Part shown: piece by piece, positions 1-8,590 of the stretch
Layout: every line of letters starts with the position of its first letter
Position numbering within the stretch: position 1 is the first letter of the stretch
Assembly (NCBI GenBank): GCA_014885115.2
Contig: WKLE02000230.1
Coordinates: 7,558-23,488, forward strand
Reading direction: 5' to 3'
Length of the DNA: 15,931 bases
Source: Asterionellopsis glacialis
Lineage: Eukaryota > Bacillariophyta > Plagiogrammaphyceae > Rhaphoneidales > Asterionellopsidaceae
The notes under the pieces: generated by a model
Told to the model about the DNA's origin: nothing
Database searches by the model: none
Seen by the model: the letters and a program-made list of their open reading frames with translations, nothing else
Made by a program: the position numbers and the translations under genes

Positions 1-166
1 CACGGCTTCAGCGTGGAGGTTACTTCGTACCTCCACGCGGAAGTGTGCTGAGACAGTGATGACTCAGACACTATAACAAACAAGTTAGCACTAGCGCAGA
101 CTAGCTCATAATACAGACGACAACCTTTAACACACATCTAGCTAAGACTAGCACCCTAATACAACA
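1..166. other. Non-satellite left flank, possibly the tail of another LTR element
   Basis: This stretch carries the two hairpins, a TATAA at 72-76, and repeated GACTAGC/TAGC words between 90 and 150. It ends in ACAACA immediately before the GATG satellite begins. No coding frame is supported. Ending in CA directly against a different repeat is what the 3' end of an LTR would look like, but without the left part this is only a suggestion. Confidence 0.25.
11..72. repeat. Two adjacent hairpin-forming inverted repeats
   Basis: Bases 11-20 (GCGTGGAGGT) and 29-38 (ACCTCCACGC) are a perfect 10-bp inverted repeat around an 8-base loop. Two more base pairs can form inside the loop if one T is bulged. 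A second inverted repeat pairs 42-52 (AGTGTGCTGAG) with 63-72 (CTCAGACACT) with one bulged G. Both are read directly from the sequence. The element they belong to is unknown because the window starts here. A retroelement LTR or another transposon end is possible. Confidence 0.6.
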
Positions 167-681
167 GGTTGTGGATGTCATGTGAATGCAGATGCAGATG
201 TGTGGATGTGGACATGGATACAGATGCAGATGCAGATGCAGATGTGGATGTGGATGCAGACATGTGGACGGTTGTGGATTTGGATTTGGATTTGGATTTG
301 GATGTGGATGTGGATGCAGATGCAGATGCAGATGCAGATGCAGATGTGGATGCAAATGCAAATGCAAATGCAAATGCAAATGTGGATGCAGACATGTGGA
401 TGTGGATGTGGAAGAAGGAGGAAGGATGGTTGTTGCCATGTGGATGTGGATGGTTCTGGATGTCATGTGGATGCAGATGTGAATGTGGATGTGGATGGGG
501 ATGGGGATGCAGATGTGGATGTGGATGTGGATGCAGACATGTGGATGTGATTGTGGTCATGTGGATGGATGTGGATGTGGATGGTTGTTGTCATGCGGAT
601 GTGGATGGTTGTGGATGTGGATGCAGATGTGGATGTGAATGTGGATGTGGATGCAGATGCAGATGTGGATGCAGAGGTGGA
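167..681 (+). repeat. GATGTG/GATGCA hexamer satellite, left part
   Basis: The sequence is almost entirely 6-bp units: GATGTG, GATGCA, GATTTG and AATGCA. Like units come in blocks, for example GATTTG near 278-301, GATGCA near 316-345 and AATGCA near 354-378. Interspersed are longer units around GGATGGTTGTTGTCATGTGG at about 425-450 and 580-605. The 3/6-bp period leaves several frames open on both strands and produces artefactual ORFs of alternating residues such as Asp-Ala/Asp-Val or His-Pro/His-Leu. I regard none of these as genes. The same array continues after the Copia element. Confidence 0.9.
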
Positions 682-860
682 CATGAGAAACACCCCGACA
701 ACGGACGAACGGGCGAAGGTTTGTGTGTGACACGCACACCACGAATGTTTCTTTCTGCACGCAACAGCATGACTTTAAGACACAACTGTTTTAGGTTTAT
801 GTTTCACACACGTGCTATCACCTTTTGTCCTTAGTTGACCCTCTGCAGGTAGGTTTTTAC
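682..860 (+). repeat. 5' long terminal repeat of the Copia element
   Basis: This segment recurs at 6964-7142 with no gaps. The unambiguous shared part is 684-859 (176 bp), with 162 identical positions. It opens TGAGAAACACC and closes GGTTTTTA. The ends form an imperfect inverted repeat (TGAGAAAC against TAAAAAC). The exact edges are uncertain by 2 bases: extending to 682-860 puts GTGGA on both outer sides (677-681 and 7143-7147) as a possible 5-bp target duplication, but the flanking satellite is full of GTGGA. The length is short for a Copia LTR. Confidence 0.88.
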
Positions 861-1393
861 GGTTTGTCAGACCCAAATGCACTAATCAGTGAGCTGCGAT
901 GGCGACAGTGTGATGGTCGTATTGTCATCATTGTAACATGTGACGAAAGCACCATGGTCGATTCCATTTCATCATTGATGGAGAATTTTGTGAAAATTTC
1001 CCAAGTTGACACAGGACTGACATCGCGGATTCCCGATTCCATGATTTTTCTATGATTCACGGACCAGAATTGGAATCCATGATTGGACTAGTGAATCAAT
1101 CTAAAAAAATCCAAAATCTTCAACAACGATGAAGTTATCGACAACCACTAAGAAATGCAGAAACAGTGAACAGTCCTTTTGTATGATCGACCATGGCGCT
1201 TTCGAGCGTTCATTCGCTGGTGTTTCGACACCTGGCAAGGGCAAACAGGCCAAGCTGTGTGACACAGACCAGTTTCGACTGTGTTGAGCTCCCAGTTTTG
1301 ACTGTGGTAGCACATTTCACGAAGAAGAAGGACGAAAAGAAAACCAACAATTGTCACTAATGTGTTTGCTCATCAATTATTCTCTGCAGCAAA
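861..1393 (+). other. Untranslated leader between 5' LTR and gag
   Basis: This interval of 533 bases has no convincing coding frame. A primer-binding site should start at the LTR edge. The sequence there, CGGTTTGTCAGACCC, does not begin TGG and I could not match it to a tRNA 3' end, so the priming mechanism is unassigned. The segment should carry the packaging signal and the gag 5' UTR. Short ORFs on either strand here look random. Confidence 0.5.
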
Positions 1394-3028
1394 ATGGCTG
1401 CACCAAGCACGGCATCAGATGCTGTGTTAGCGATTGGAATCAATCCAGTCGTTCAGGCAGCACTAGGTACAAGCCCTGCGATGAGGGCATCGACCGAGAT
1501 CTTCTCGGATGATTTTAACACCTGCATGAACTTAACTGATGAAGAGATTGACTCTATGATGAAGACTTTTTCTTCCTTGCCTCAAGCACAAGGTCAAGTG
1601 AGACTCATGCCAAGGGCCATCAAACAAATGAAGGCCTTCACACAATTCGTGTGTCATAACCTTAGGATGGGAATTGATCCCTCCACCGTGGTGCATGACC
1701 CGGTCCAAGAGGTCAAACACAACAGGCAACGAGCCTTGCAAAAGAAATTCGAAAAAGATTCCTCTGACATCGCTTCAGATGCGAAGCCAAAAGCGTTCAA
1801 TGAAACTACCAAATGGACTGATTGGTCTAAGACCTGGTGCAATTATTTGAGGATGATTCCTTCCCAACAAGGGACACCTTTGTGTCATATCGTTCGTGAA
1901 CACGATGCACCAAATCGCACTCTAAGAACTAGCTTTTTAGAAACTTATGTCTGTGCAGCCCCATTAGCCGGAGCAGCGTGCGACGAAGATAACACGAAAG
2001 TGTTCATTCCACTTAAGAAATTGGTAGAGGGTCACGCCGAGGCCGAAATGATTGTGTCGACCTTCGAAGCTGATTCGAATGGAAGGGATGCAAATAAAGC
2101 ACTCAAATCCAAATTTGAAGGAGAAGGAATTAACTCCGTCACTAGAAAGGAAGCAATCCATGACATCGAAGAAATGTTCTATTCTGGCGAAAAACCTCCC
2201 AACATGACTTGGGAAATCTTTGAAACCAGGTTAAGGGCTGCTTGCATTGACTGTGACAAGAGCGAAGGCAGAGATCCTGTGCGCAATCCCGCTCATTCCG
2301 ACATGTGTCGTGTGGAGAAATTATTGCTAAATGTGAGAGCGGAATTCTTGAAGTCAGTCAAAGGATCTGTTTCCGTCCAGATGTCACAGGCTACAGCGGC
2401 CAATCCACACACTTTCGACATGGCCTTGAAGGCATTCAGGTTCGAAGTGAAGAACGCTGCCAAGAACAACAAGGGAGCGATACTCACGTCCCGTCGGAAC
2501 ATCCATGAAACTGGATCTGACCGCAAGAACAATCAAGGACGAGGATCTGGTCATGGCAACAACCATAACACTGGTGACAGCTGCAATGACGATCGTTTGA
2601 TGGGCTTCAAAAACAAGAATCAAGTCCGCAAGGGCAAGCCAGATAGTGAGGTTGTCAAACTAAGGAATGGCAATTGGATTGACTATCATCCCTCCTACCT
2701 CTTCCCTCGTCCCATGTTGGACGAGTTCCCTGATTGGCTGGATCGCAAACTCAAGAGACAACGTGATGCGCACAAGAAGCGCAAAGCAGAGAGCCAAGGA
2801 GGAAGGTACAACGATCGTAGGATGATCGAAGAGATGTCTCAACGTCTTGATGCCATGTCCAGACAAATCGGACAAGCCTCCAATGTTCCTGATCAAATTG
2901 CCGTCGATGCTGGAAGCACAATTGCTACTGACAGGGACAGGGGAAACAATTCGAACGACTCCACTAGGCGCTCTATCATGGGCGGCAGAAACGAACAAGA
3001 ATCTTTGCGCCAAGGACAGAGAAGGTGA
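1394..3028 (+). CDS. gag: Gag polyprotein of the Copia element
   Basis: This 544-residue structural protein would form the virus-like particle that packages element RNA in the cytoplasm. The ATG at 1394 lies in a good context (AAAATGG) and is the first long open start after the leader. Recognisable Gag features are the W-x-x-W stretch near residues 141-145, a Y-V-x-A-A-P-L-x-G-A-A segment near 182-193, and a helical central part. The C-terminal third is basic and Gly/Asn/Arg-rich, which suits RNA binding. I do not see a classical CX2CX4HX4C zinc knuckle. The frame ends in TGA at 3026-3028 but stays open in the same frame into the protease, so the stop is either a readthrough point or a nonsense mutation (TGA followed by C). 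Confidence 0.85.
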   Translation: MAAPSTASDAVLAIGINPVVQAALGTSPAMRASTEIFSDDFNTCMNLTDEEIDSMMKTFSSLPQAQGQVRLMPRAIKQMKAFTQFVCHNLRMGIDPSTVVHDPVQEVKHNRQRALQKKFEKDSSDIASDAKPKAFNETTKWTDWSKTWCNYLRMIPSQQGTPLCHIVREHDAPNRTLRTSFLETYVCAAPLAGAACDEDNTKVFIPLKKLVEGHAEAEMIVSTFEADSNGRDANKALKSKFEGEGINSVTRKEAIHDIEEMFYSGEKPPNMTWEIFETRLRAACIDCDKSEGRDPVRNPAHSDMCRVEKLLLNVRAEFLKSVKGSVSVQMSQATAANPHTFDMALKAFRFEVKNAAKNNKGAILTSRRNIHETGSDRKNNQGRGSGHGNNHNTGDSCNDDRLMGFKNKNQVRKGKPDSEVVKLRNGNWIDYHPSYLFPRPMLDEFPDWLDRKLKRQRDAHKKRKAESQGGRYNDRRMIEEMSQRLDAMSRQIGQASNVPDQIAVDAGSTIATDRDRGNNSNDSTRRSIMGGRNEQESLRQGQRR

Positions 3029-3390
3029 CCAATTACTCAATCCATTTCCTCAGTGATTACTGTGCGACGGATTGGGCAGGTCTCAGGCATTCAAGAACCA
3101 GCCGGTGGAGAAATAGCTAGGAATGAATGTGACACTGATGCAGATGCCTGTTGTTTAGGAAAGACTTTCAGGATTTTACATCACACAAGGCGAGTTGCTG
3201 ATGTGCATGCTTGCGACAAATCCATAAAACCCATCGAAAATATCCCCATTGTTACGGGAGCAACGGCATGGACAGATCCACTCTCGATGACGACACACAT
3301 GCTGGTGTTCAAAAAGAGTCTGTGCTACGGATCCAAACTTGATCATAGCCTCATCAACTGCACCACGACAGCGATGAATCTCTCCTACAT
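3029..3390 (+). pseudogene. pol: Copia aspartic protease segment, broken
   Basis: The frame that carries gag continues after the TGA at 3026 and is open to 3577. The part up to about 3357 reads as a retroelement aspartic protease. It contains D-T-D-A-D-A-C-C-L-G-K near 3131-3163, where related elements have the D-S/T-x-A-D-T-C active-site loop; Asp-Thr-Asp-Ala-Asp-Ala may therefore have lost the final Thr. The family's Leu-Ile-Asn segment occurs at about 3351-3359 (L-D-H-S-L-I-N). After it the reading no longer resembles the family and the plausible coding frame is the other one. Roughly 60 or more residues normally between protease and integrase appear to be missing. The protease would cleave Gag-Pol. 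Confidence 0.7.
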
Positions 3391-3393
3391 TCT

Positions 3394-3666
3394 GTGTCTC
3401 CATCTCTTGTGGATCTTAGAGAACAGCTTGAAAATCGAGTTCCCAGGGAAGTTGCTCAAGTTCAACGTTTGGACCAATCTCTCGAAGATGTCCCAGTCAG
3501 GCAAACGCATGCCTCAACCAACAGGCATGGACTCGTTTCAGCAGAGGTGTTGGCCGACAGATTTGGCATCGGTCTAGAAAGGGCAAGGAGAACGCTGCAA
3601 GTTACAACTCAAAGGGGAACAAGGTCTGCCCTGTTACCCCTAAGCAGGCGGTGTGAAGCAGACTGA
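3394..3666 (+). pseudogene. pol: Copia integrase N-terminal segment (second frame)
   Basis: This frame is shifted relative to gag-protease and reads as pol from about 3357 onward. H-G-L-V-S-A-E-V-L-A-D-R-F-G-I-G-L-E followed by R-T-L-Q-V-T-T-Q-R-G and P-L-S-R-R is the conserved stretch just before the integrase core in diatom-type Copia elements. It ends at TGA 3664-3666, after which the same frame stays open and continues straight into the integrase core, so this stop interrupts one domain. The true start of this piece is the frameshift, not an initiation codon. Confidence 0.72.
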
Positions 3667-6510
3667 CAATACGGTGTCAAGCAACTCAATGGAAAGTTTG
3701 CTACAGACACGCTACATTCCAAATTCAAGTCTCTGAATGGCAATGTCGCATCGCAGATTCATAGTCATAAGTGTGGATTTAATGCATGCTACCACATGCG
3801 GAACGCAAACGGAGAATCCGTTGGGGGCAGTTCACATGATTTTATCAGCGACTATGGCAAACCACAGCACTTGACATTCGATAGCGCGGCAGTTCAAACT
3901 GGCCGAGACACTGAGTTCCAGAAGACCATAAGAAAGCATGAGATCAAGTGCCATGTCTCTGGACCACAAAGACCAAACGAGAACCCAGCTGAAGGGGCAA
4001 CAAGGAACATTAAAATGAGATGGTGTCGTCTGCAGGCGAAGCATAACATGCCAAATCGTCTCTGGGACTACGGAATTAGCTACACTGTTGAAACAGGCAA
4101 CATAATTTCGAGCGGTTTGAAATGTTCCGACGAAAGAACACCAATTGAAATAATCACCGGTGACACACCAGAAGTGTCTGAATGCATGGATTTCGGACTG
4201 TATGATTGGGTCCACTTCAGGCAAAATGCTGGGCTCGGCGTCCCGGAATTGGGCAAATGGTTGGGCGTGTCCCACAGGGTAGGACAACTGATGTCATGCT
4301 GGATGCTTCCCGTATCTGGGATCCCAATATCATGCACAACTGTGCAACGGGTGACAAACACGGAAAAGCAATCCGAAGAAATCAAGCGCCAGATGGACAA
4401 GTTTGACGAAGATCTCGAACATGAATGGAAAGTTGCATCCGCAGACGTTTCTGCGTCAACGATGGCAATTGAACGGGAACGAGTGCTATCGTTGCATGAC
4501 GAGGATGAACAATTCATTGAAGAGTTCACTCGTGTGATCAATGATTCCGATCTGCGAGACGCTGAAGATTTAACACTGGATGAAGTCGGAGTGAGTGACC
4601 TGTGTCTCGGGATGGAGCTTGGCATTCGCAGGGACGAAGAAGGATTGCATCACGCAAGAGTCAAAAGGAGGAAGACTGACAATGAAGGTCGACCGATTGG
4701 CGTGGCAAATGCTAATCCGCTTTTAGATAGCCGCCAATATGAAGTCGAATTCATAGATGGTCGAATTGAGACTTTGACTGCCAACTTGATTGCTGAAAAC
4801 TTGCTAGCACGAGTGGATGATGATGGACACCGTCACTTGTTGATCGATGAGATCAAAAATCATAAGAAGACACAAGAAGCTATCCCCAAGAGTCAGGGGA
4901 CCTACAAAACCGCTGCACGTGTCGACAGGTTGAAACACACGACAAGGGGTTGGTTAATGTTGGTCCGCTGGAAGGGAGGTGAATCGACTTGGGTTGCACT
5001 GAAAGACCTCAAGGAGTCACACCCCGTCCAGTTGGCCGATTATGCCATTGCAAATGACATCCAAGATGAACCAGCTTTTGCATGGTGGGCACCATTTGTA
5101 GTGAAGAAACGCAAAGCTATTATTCAGAAGATAAAATCCAAACACTGGGAAAGGACCCACAAGCATGGGATTTGCATGCCAAAGAACATCGAAGAAGCCA
5201 AGGCAATCGACGAAGAGAATGGCAACACTCTCTGGCAGGATGCCATGAAAGAGGAAATGAAGAACAATCGGGTCGCTTTTGAGACCTGCAACAGCAATGT
5301 AGAAGACTTGGTAGGATGTAAAGAGATTACGTGGCACATTGTCTGCGATGTAAAGCTGGCTGAAAATTTCCGAAGAAAGGCTTGTTTCTGCGCCGATGGG
5401 CACAAGTTAGAGACGCCAGCATTCTTAACGTGCAGTGCAGTTGTTGCCCGTGATTCTGTTCGAACAATGTCACTGATTGCAGCACTAAACGACCTTGATT
5501 TGCAGGGTGCTGACGTGCAAAATGCCTTTTTATTGGCCCCTAATCGGGAGAAACATCATGTCAAAGCTGGCAAGGAATTTGGCGCAGAACAAGGGAAGAC
5601 CTTCTTGGTTGTGAGAGCACTGCATGGCCTCAAGTCCGCGGGAGCATCATTTAGATCCTTCATGGCTAAACGCTTAGATGAAGTGGGATTTAAATCGTCA
5701 ATGGCAGACCCTGATGTCTGGATGCGACCAGCTAGGAAATCAACCGGGGAAGAGCACTATGAGTGTGTTGTTACTTACGTTGACGATGTTTTGGCTGCTG
5801 CAGAAGATGCAGTCGCTGTCTTGAAAAGCATCGAAGGGGGTACGATTCAATGCAAAAAGGACAAAATCGAACCTCCCACGATGTGTCTTGGTGGACGATT
5901 ACAGTTGAAGGAACTGAATAACACCCCCTGTTGGACGACAAGCAGCGTTGATTATGTTAATGCAGCAATTGCTACAGTCGAGGAAGCACTAAAGAAAAGA
6001 CCATATGAATTGCCTGGCAACGCCAAGACACCAATGACTTTGTCTCACTATCCTGAATTAGATGACACTCCGGAGTTGGACTCGGATGACATCCAATTCT
6101 GCCAGGAGATGATGGGGATGTTGCGGTGGGCAACTGAATTGGGTAAAGTTGACATGTTGCATGAACTGTCACTATTATCACAACACCAAGCCAGTCCACG
6201 ACAAGGACACATGCAACAAGCATTGCATGTCTTCGCTTATCTAAAAAGGAAACCAAAAACAACTCTATGCGTGAATCCTGAACTGCCCAAGTTGAGCTTC
6301 GATGATTTCAAAACGAACGCAGAAGAGTTCAAGGAGTGCTACAGAGAGGCAGATGAACAGCTGCCACACAAGATGCCAAGACCCCGCGGCACACCTGTAA
6401 TAACAACCACATTCTGTGATTCATCCCATGGGGCGAACAAGAAAACTCGCAGATCACACACGGGACATGTCATTTTTGTTAACCGTGCACCCATCAAGTG
6501 GGTATCGTGA
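3667..6510 (+). pseudogene. pol: Copia integrase core, chromodomain-like tail, reverse transcriptase, RNase H start
   Basis: The frame is open for the whole 2.8 kb; the first ATG is at 3796, inside the integrase core. Integrase acidic residues are Asp at 3706-3708 (A-T-D-T), Asp at 3880-3882 (L-T-F-D-S) and Glu at 3991-3993 (N-P-A-E-G), the last two spaced as D-x36-E. At 4915-5060 there is a chromodomain-like segment (G-W-L-M-L-V-R-W-K-G-G-E-S-T-W-V). Reverse transcriptase follows, with G-A-D-V-Q-N-A-F-L near 5506 and the catalytic Y-V-D-D at 5776-5787. RNase H starts with F-C-D-S-S-H-G near 6412 and the R-R-S-H-T-G-H signature near 6451. TGA at 6508-6510 then cuts RNase H inside W-V-S-stop-R-Q-N-T-V-E. 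These enzymes would copy the element RNA and insert the cDNA. Confidence 0.88.
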
Positions 6511-6870
6511 AGACAAAACACAGTCGAAACTAGTGCTTTGTCATCCGAATTTATTGCTCTGAAACAGTGTGTCGAGGACATTGAACACCTAAGGTTCAAA
6601 TTGAGGATGTTTGGTGTTCCAACAGCAGAGGAACATCCTGCAACGCATGCATGTTGCGACAATGAAGGAGTTGTTAAGAATTCCACTAGAGTGGATTCGA
6701 CATTAAATAAGAAACATTCTGAAGTGGCTCATCACTTCACTCGCTGGAACGTGGCTGCAAAGGTGTGTGCGTTAGCTTGGACAGAGACTTCCCTCAATGC
6801 AGCAGATGCAATGACGAAGAGGCTATCGGAAGGTGTTAGGGGCTTCTTATTTGGTGAATGGACGTGCTAG
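6511..6870 (+). pseudogene. pol: Copia RNase H C-terminal part, in frame after a TGA
   Basis: The frame of the upstream reverse transcriptase resumes directly after the TGA at 6508. R-Q-N-T-V-E-T-S then S-S-E-F-I-A-L gives the catalytic Glu of RNase H. C-D-N-E-G-V near 6655 gives the next Asp, and N-A-A-D-A-M-T-K-R-L near 6796 the last. The protein ends at TAG 6868-6870, about 95 bp before the 3' LTR, where Copia pol normally ends. Only one substitution separates this from an uninterrupted RNase H. In relatives the residue at the stop is basic, so CGA to TGA is the simplest cause. Confidence 0.85.
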
Positions 6871-6955
6871 ACATGTGTTATTTCCATTATCAGCGATCAA
6901 TCAGGATGTTTGTGACGATTCACAGTTCCACGTGCAAGCATTAAAGCAGTGAATC

Positions 6956-6962
6956 GAGGGGA
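6956..6962 (+). promoter_or_regulatory. Candidate polypurine tract
   Basis: GAGGGGA lies immediately before the 3' LTR, the position where plus-strand DNA synthesis of an LTR retroelement is primed. It is short, and identification rests on its place and purine content only. Confidence 0.45.
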
Positions 6963-6963
6963 C

Positions 6964-7142
6964 CATGAGAAACACCCCGATGACGGACGAACGGGCGAAG
7001 GTTTGTGCATGACACACACACCACGAATGTTTCTTTCTGTGCGCAATAGCATGACTTTAAGACACAACTGTTTTAGGTTTGTGTTTCACACACGTGCTAT
7101 CACCTTTTGTCCTCAGTTAACCCTCCACAGGTGGGTTTTTAT
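6964..7142 (+). repeat. 3' long terminal repeat of the Copia element
   Basis: This is the ungapped partner of 682-860. The 14 differences within the 176-bp core are all transitions, and four of them form TG/CA mirror pairs with the 5' LTR. It follows the candidate polypurine tract, and the GTGGAT satellite begins directly after it. Its end should supply the polyadenylation signal of the element RNA; I could not single out one. Confidence 0.88.
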
Positions 7143-7262
7143 GTGGATGTGGATGCAGACATTGGATGTGGAAGTGGATGTGCATGGTTGTTGTCATGTG
7201 GATTTGGTTGTTGTCATGTGGATGCTGTGGATGTGGATGGTTGTTGTCATGTGGATGTGCTC
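7143..7262 (+). repeat. GATGTG satellite, right part
   Basis: The array before the Copia element resumes here: GTGGATGTGGATGCAGAC, then about three copies of a unit around GGTTGTTGTCATGTGGAT (near 7183-7203, 7205-7223 and 7238-7257). The same unit occurs upstream near 427-445 and 583-600. This shows that the retrotransposon sits inside one satellite array. Confidence 0.85.
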
Positions 7263-7910
7263 TTTGTCCGTGCTGTGTTCGCGCAGCAGGCAGTGGGTCC
7301 TTAGCCATGGGAACGGCACTGCCGGTCACAACAGGATCTTTTTAGAGCTCCCACAGCTGCGACAAAACAAGGCATCATCATCAATTCAACTCTCATCAAA
7401 GGCACCTTCTCTGGTTCAACTGCACCCGTTCATCATCGTCTTCATCCACAAATCCTTCCACACAACTTTCAGTGCTAATTCTGCACAATCAGAACAACAA
7501 GAAGAAAAACTTCAAAACTCAATTTTTGTCATCATTCATTAATCAAATCGAACCAAAAATTTCTGCACAACATCTGCATCATCGTCAACAATGCCATGGC
7601 ATTCATTTTGGATCTCCAAGATTCGCCATGAATTCAACAATCCCGCCCAACTCCAGCATCGTCGTCACGACATCCGGACGATTTTCATCCACAAAACATT
7701 CGGTCTGTCCATGACCTGTCCAATTGAACTGAATCTCATGTGTGCACTGCATGCGCGAGACTCAACCCACTCCTGACAGCATCACTCCTCGCGGAAAATC
7801 ACTGCCAAAGCGTCCTTCAAGGTCAGACAACACTCCCCTGCAAATCACTCCCTGCCTTCAAATCTGCTGAAAACATCCTCAGAAGCGTTTCCCCGGTCAG
7901 CTCTGCCTTG
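7263..7910. other. Stretch without a supported gene
   Basis: The plus strand is C/A-rich with many CATC and TTC words. Short open frames (such as 7472-7714 and 7740-7967) have no recognisable domain, and their composition follows the base composition. I see no promoter, RNA gene or repeat with confidence. It could be the remnant of a host spacer or UTR. Confidence 0.5.
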
Positions 7911-8262
7911 TCTTCTGCAACACCAACAACAACAACACAAATCAACAACACCAAACAACAACATTGAATTGAACACCAACACCAAACAACAACATCAATC
8001 GTGCAACTGCATTGATTGAATCACACCATTGAAAACCATTGAACACCATTGAACAACAACAACATGGAACAACATTGAACAACTGCATTTGTCGAACAAC
8101 AACATTGATCAACAACATTGCTGGAAAACAAAATTGAACAACAGCAACAACATGGAACAACAACAACAACATTTGACAGAACAACAACAATGCATGACAT
8201 TGAACAACATTGAACAACAACATTGAACAACAACATGGAACAACAACAACATCAGAGAGGAC
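7911..8262 (+). repeat. Degenerate ATTGAACAAC / AAC minisatellite
   Basis: The segment consists of AAC triplets mixed with ATTGAACAAC and AACATGGAACAAC units of unequal length, for example near 8040-8080 and 8196-8250. The minus strand shows long low-complexity open frames rich in Val, Cys and Leu that are a product of the repeat. The array ends at the words ATCAGAGAGG near 8260. Confidence 0.75.
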
Positions 8263-8478
8263 CTTCTGGTCACTCCCGATCATTTTTCATGGGAACTCGG
8301 TGACATGATTTGTGTCGGATGATTCGATGGAAAAAATTGGGGCTTCTTTTTACCAAGTCATGCAAATCATGGCGCGCATGCATCAATGTTTTTGACTCAG
8401 TCGCATTGTTCACATGACTCAGCAGCACCAAATTTTGTTGCACTGGACATGTTTTTATTCACTGCACGCATTTGTTCT
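8263..8478. other. Stretch without a supported gene
   Basis: This is unique A/T-rich sequence with TGCA and CATG words between the AAC minisatellite and the 22-bp array. No coding frame, RNA gene or site could be supported. Confidence 0.4.
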
Positions 8479-8590
8479 GTGCACTTCACTGACATGAAAC
8501 AAAGTGCTGACTGACATAAAAAAATGTGCCGACTGACATAAAAAATGTGCTGACTCACAGAAACAAATTGACGGACTGACATAAAATGGT
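8479..8590 (+). repeat. Tandem repeat of about 22 bp with TGACATAAAAAA core
   Basis: Five imperfect units follow one another. They start near 8479, 8504, 8526, 8547 and 8570. The pattern is GTGCYGACTGACATAAAAAA; the first and fourth are the most diverged. Single copies of the core recur at 8728-8742 (CACTGACATAAAAAA) and at 12328-12340 (AGTGACATAAAAAA). Short direct repeats near transposon ends often bind transposase. That role is an inference here, from the position beside the gene cluster. Confidence 0.65.

Larger units (their letters stand above)
682..7142 (+). mobile_element. Ty1/Copia LTR retrotransposon, decayed, inserted in a satellite
   Basis: The element is about 6.46 kb. Its order is LTR, leader, gag, protease, integrase, chromodomain-like segment, reverse transcriptase, RNase H, LTR. 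Integrase before reverse transcriptase defines Copia rather than Ty3/gypsy. The Gag type and the conserved segment between integrase and reverse transcriptase are what I associate with diatom CoDi elements. Damage includes in-frame TGA codons at 3026, 3664 and 6508 and a probable deletion with frameshift near 3350. LTRs 92% identical and a broken pol say it is not recent. It could not make a normal Gag-Pol unless the stops are bypassed. Confidence 0.92.

Noticed and set aside
169..834. Long overlapping ORFs on both strands encoding Asp-Ala/Asp-Val, Met-Gln/Met-Trp or His-Pro/His-Leu repeats
   Set aside because: They are forced by the 6-bp satellite, appear in several frames at once and run into the LTR. 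No independent coding evidence.
861..885. Primer-binding site after the 5' LTR
   Set aside because: The sequence does not start with TGG and I could not match it to a tRNA 3' end; not called.
6949..7542. 197-codon plus-strand ORF across the 3' LTR and the satellite
   Set aside because: It crosses a retrotransposon boundary and its sequence is explained by LTR and satellite; a matching spurious frame covers the 5' LTR.
7942..8283. Minus-strand ORF rich in Val, Cys and Leu
   Set aside because: It is the reverse reading of an AAC/ATTGAACAAC minisatellite, low complexity and open in more than one frame.
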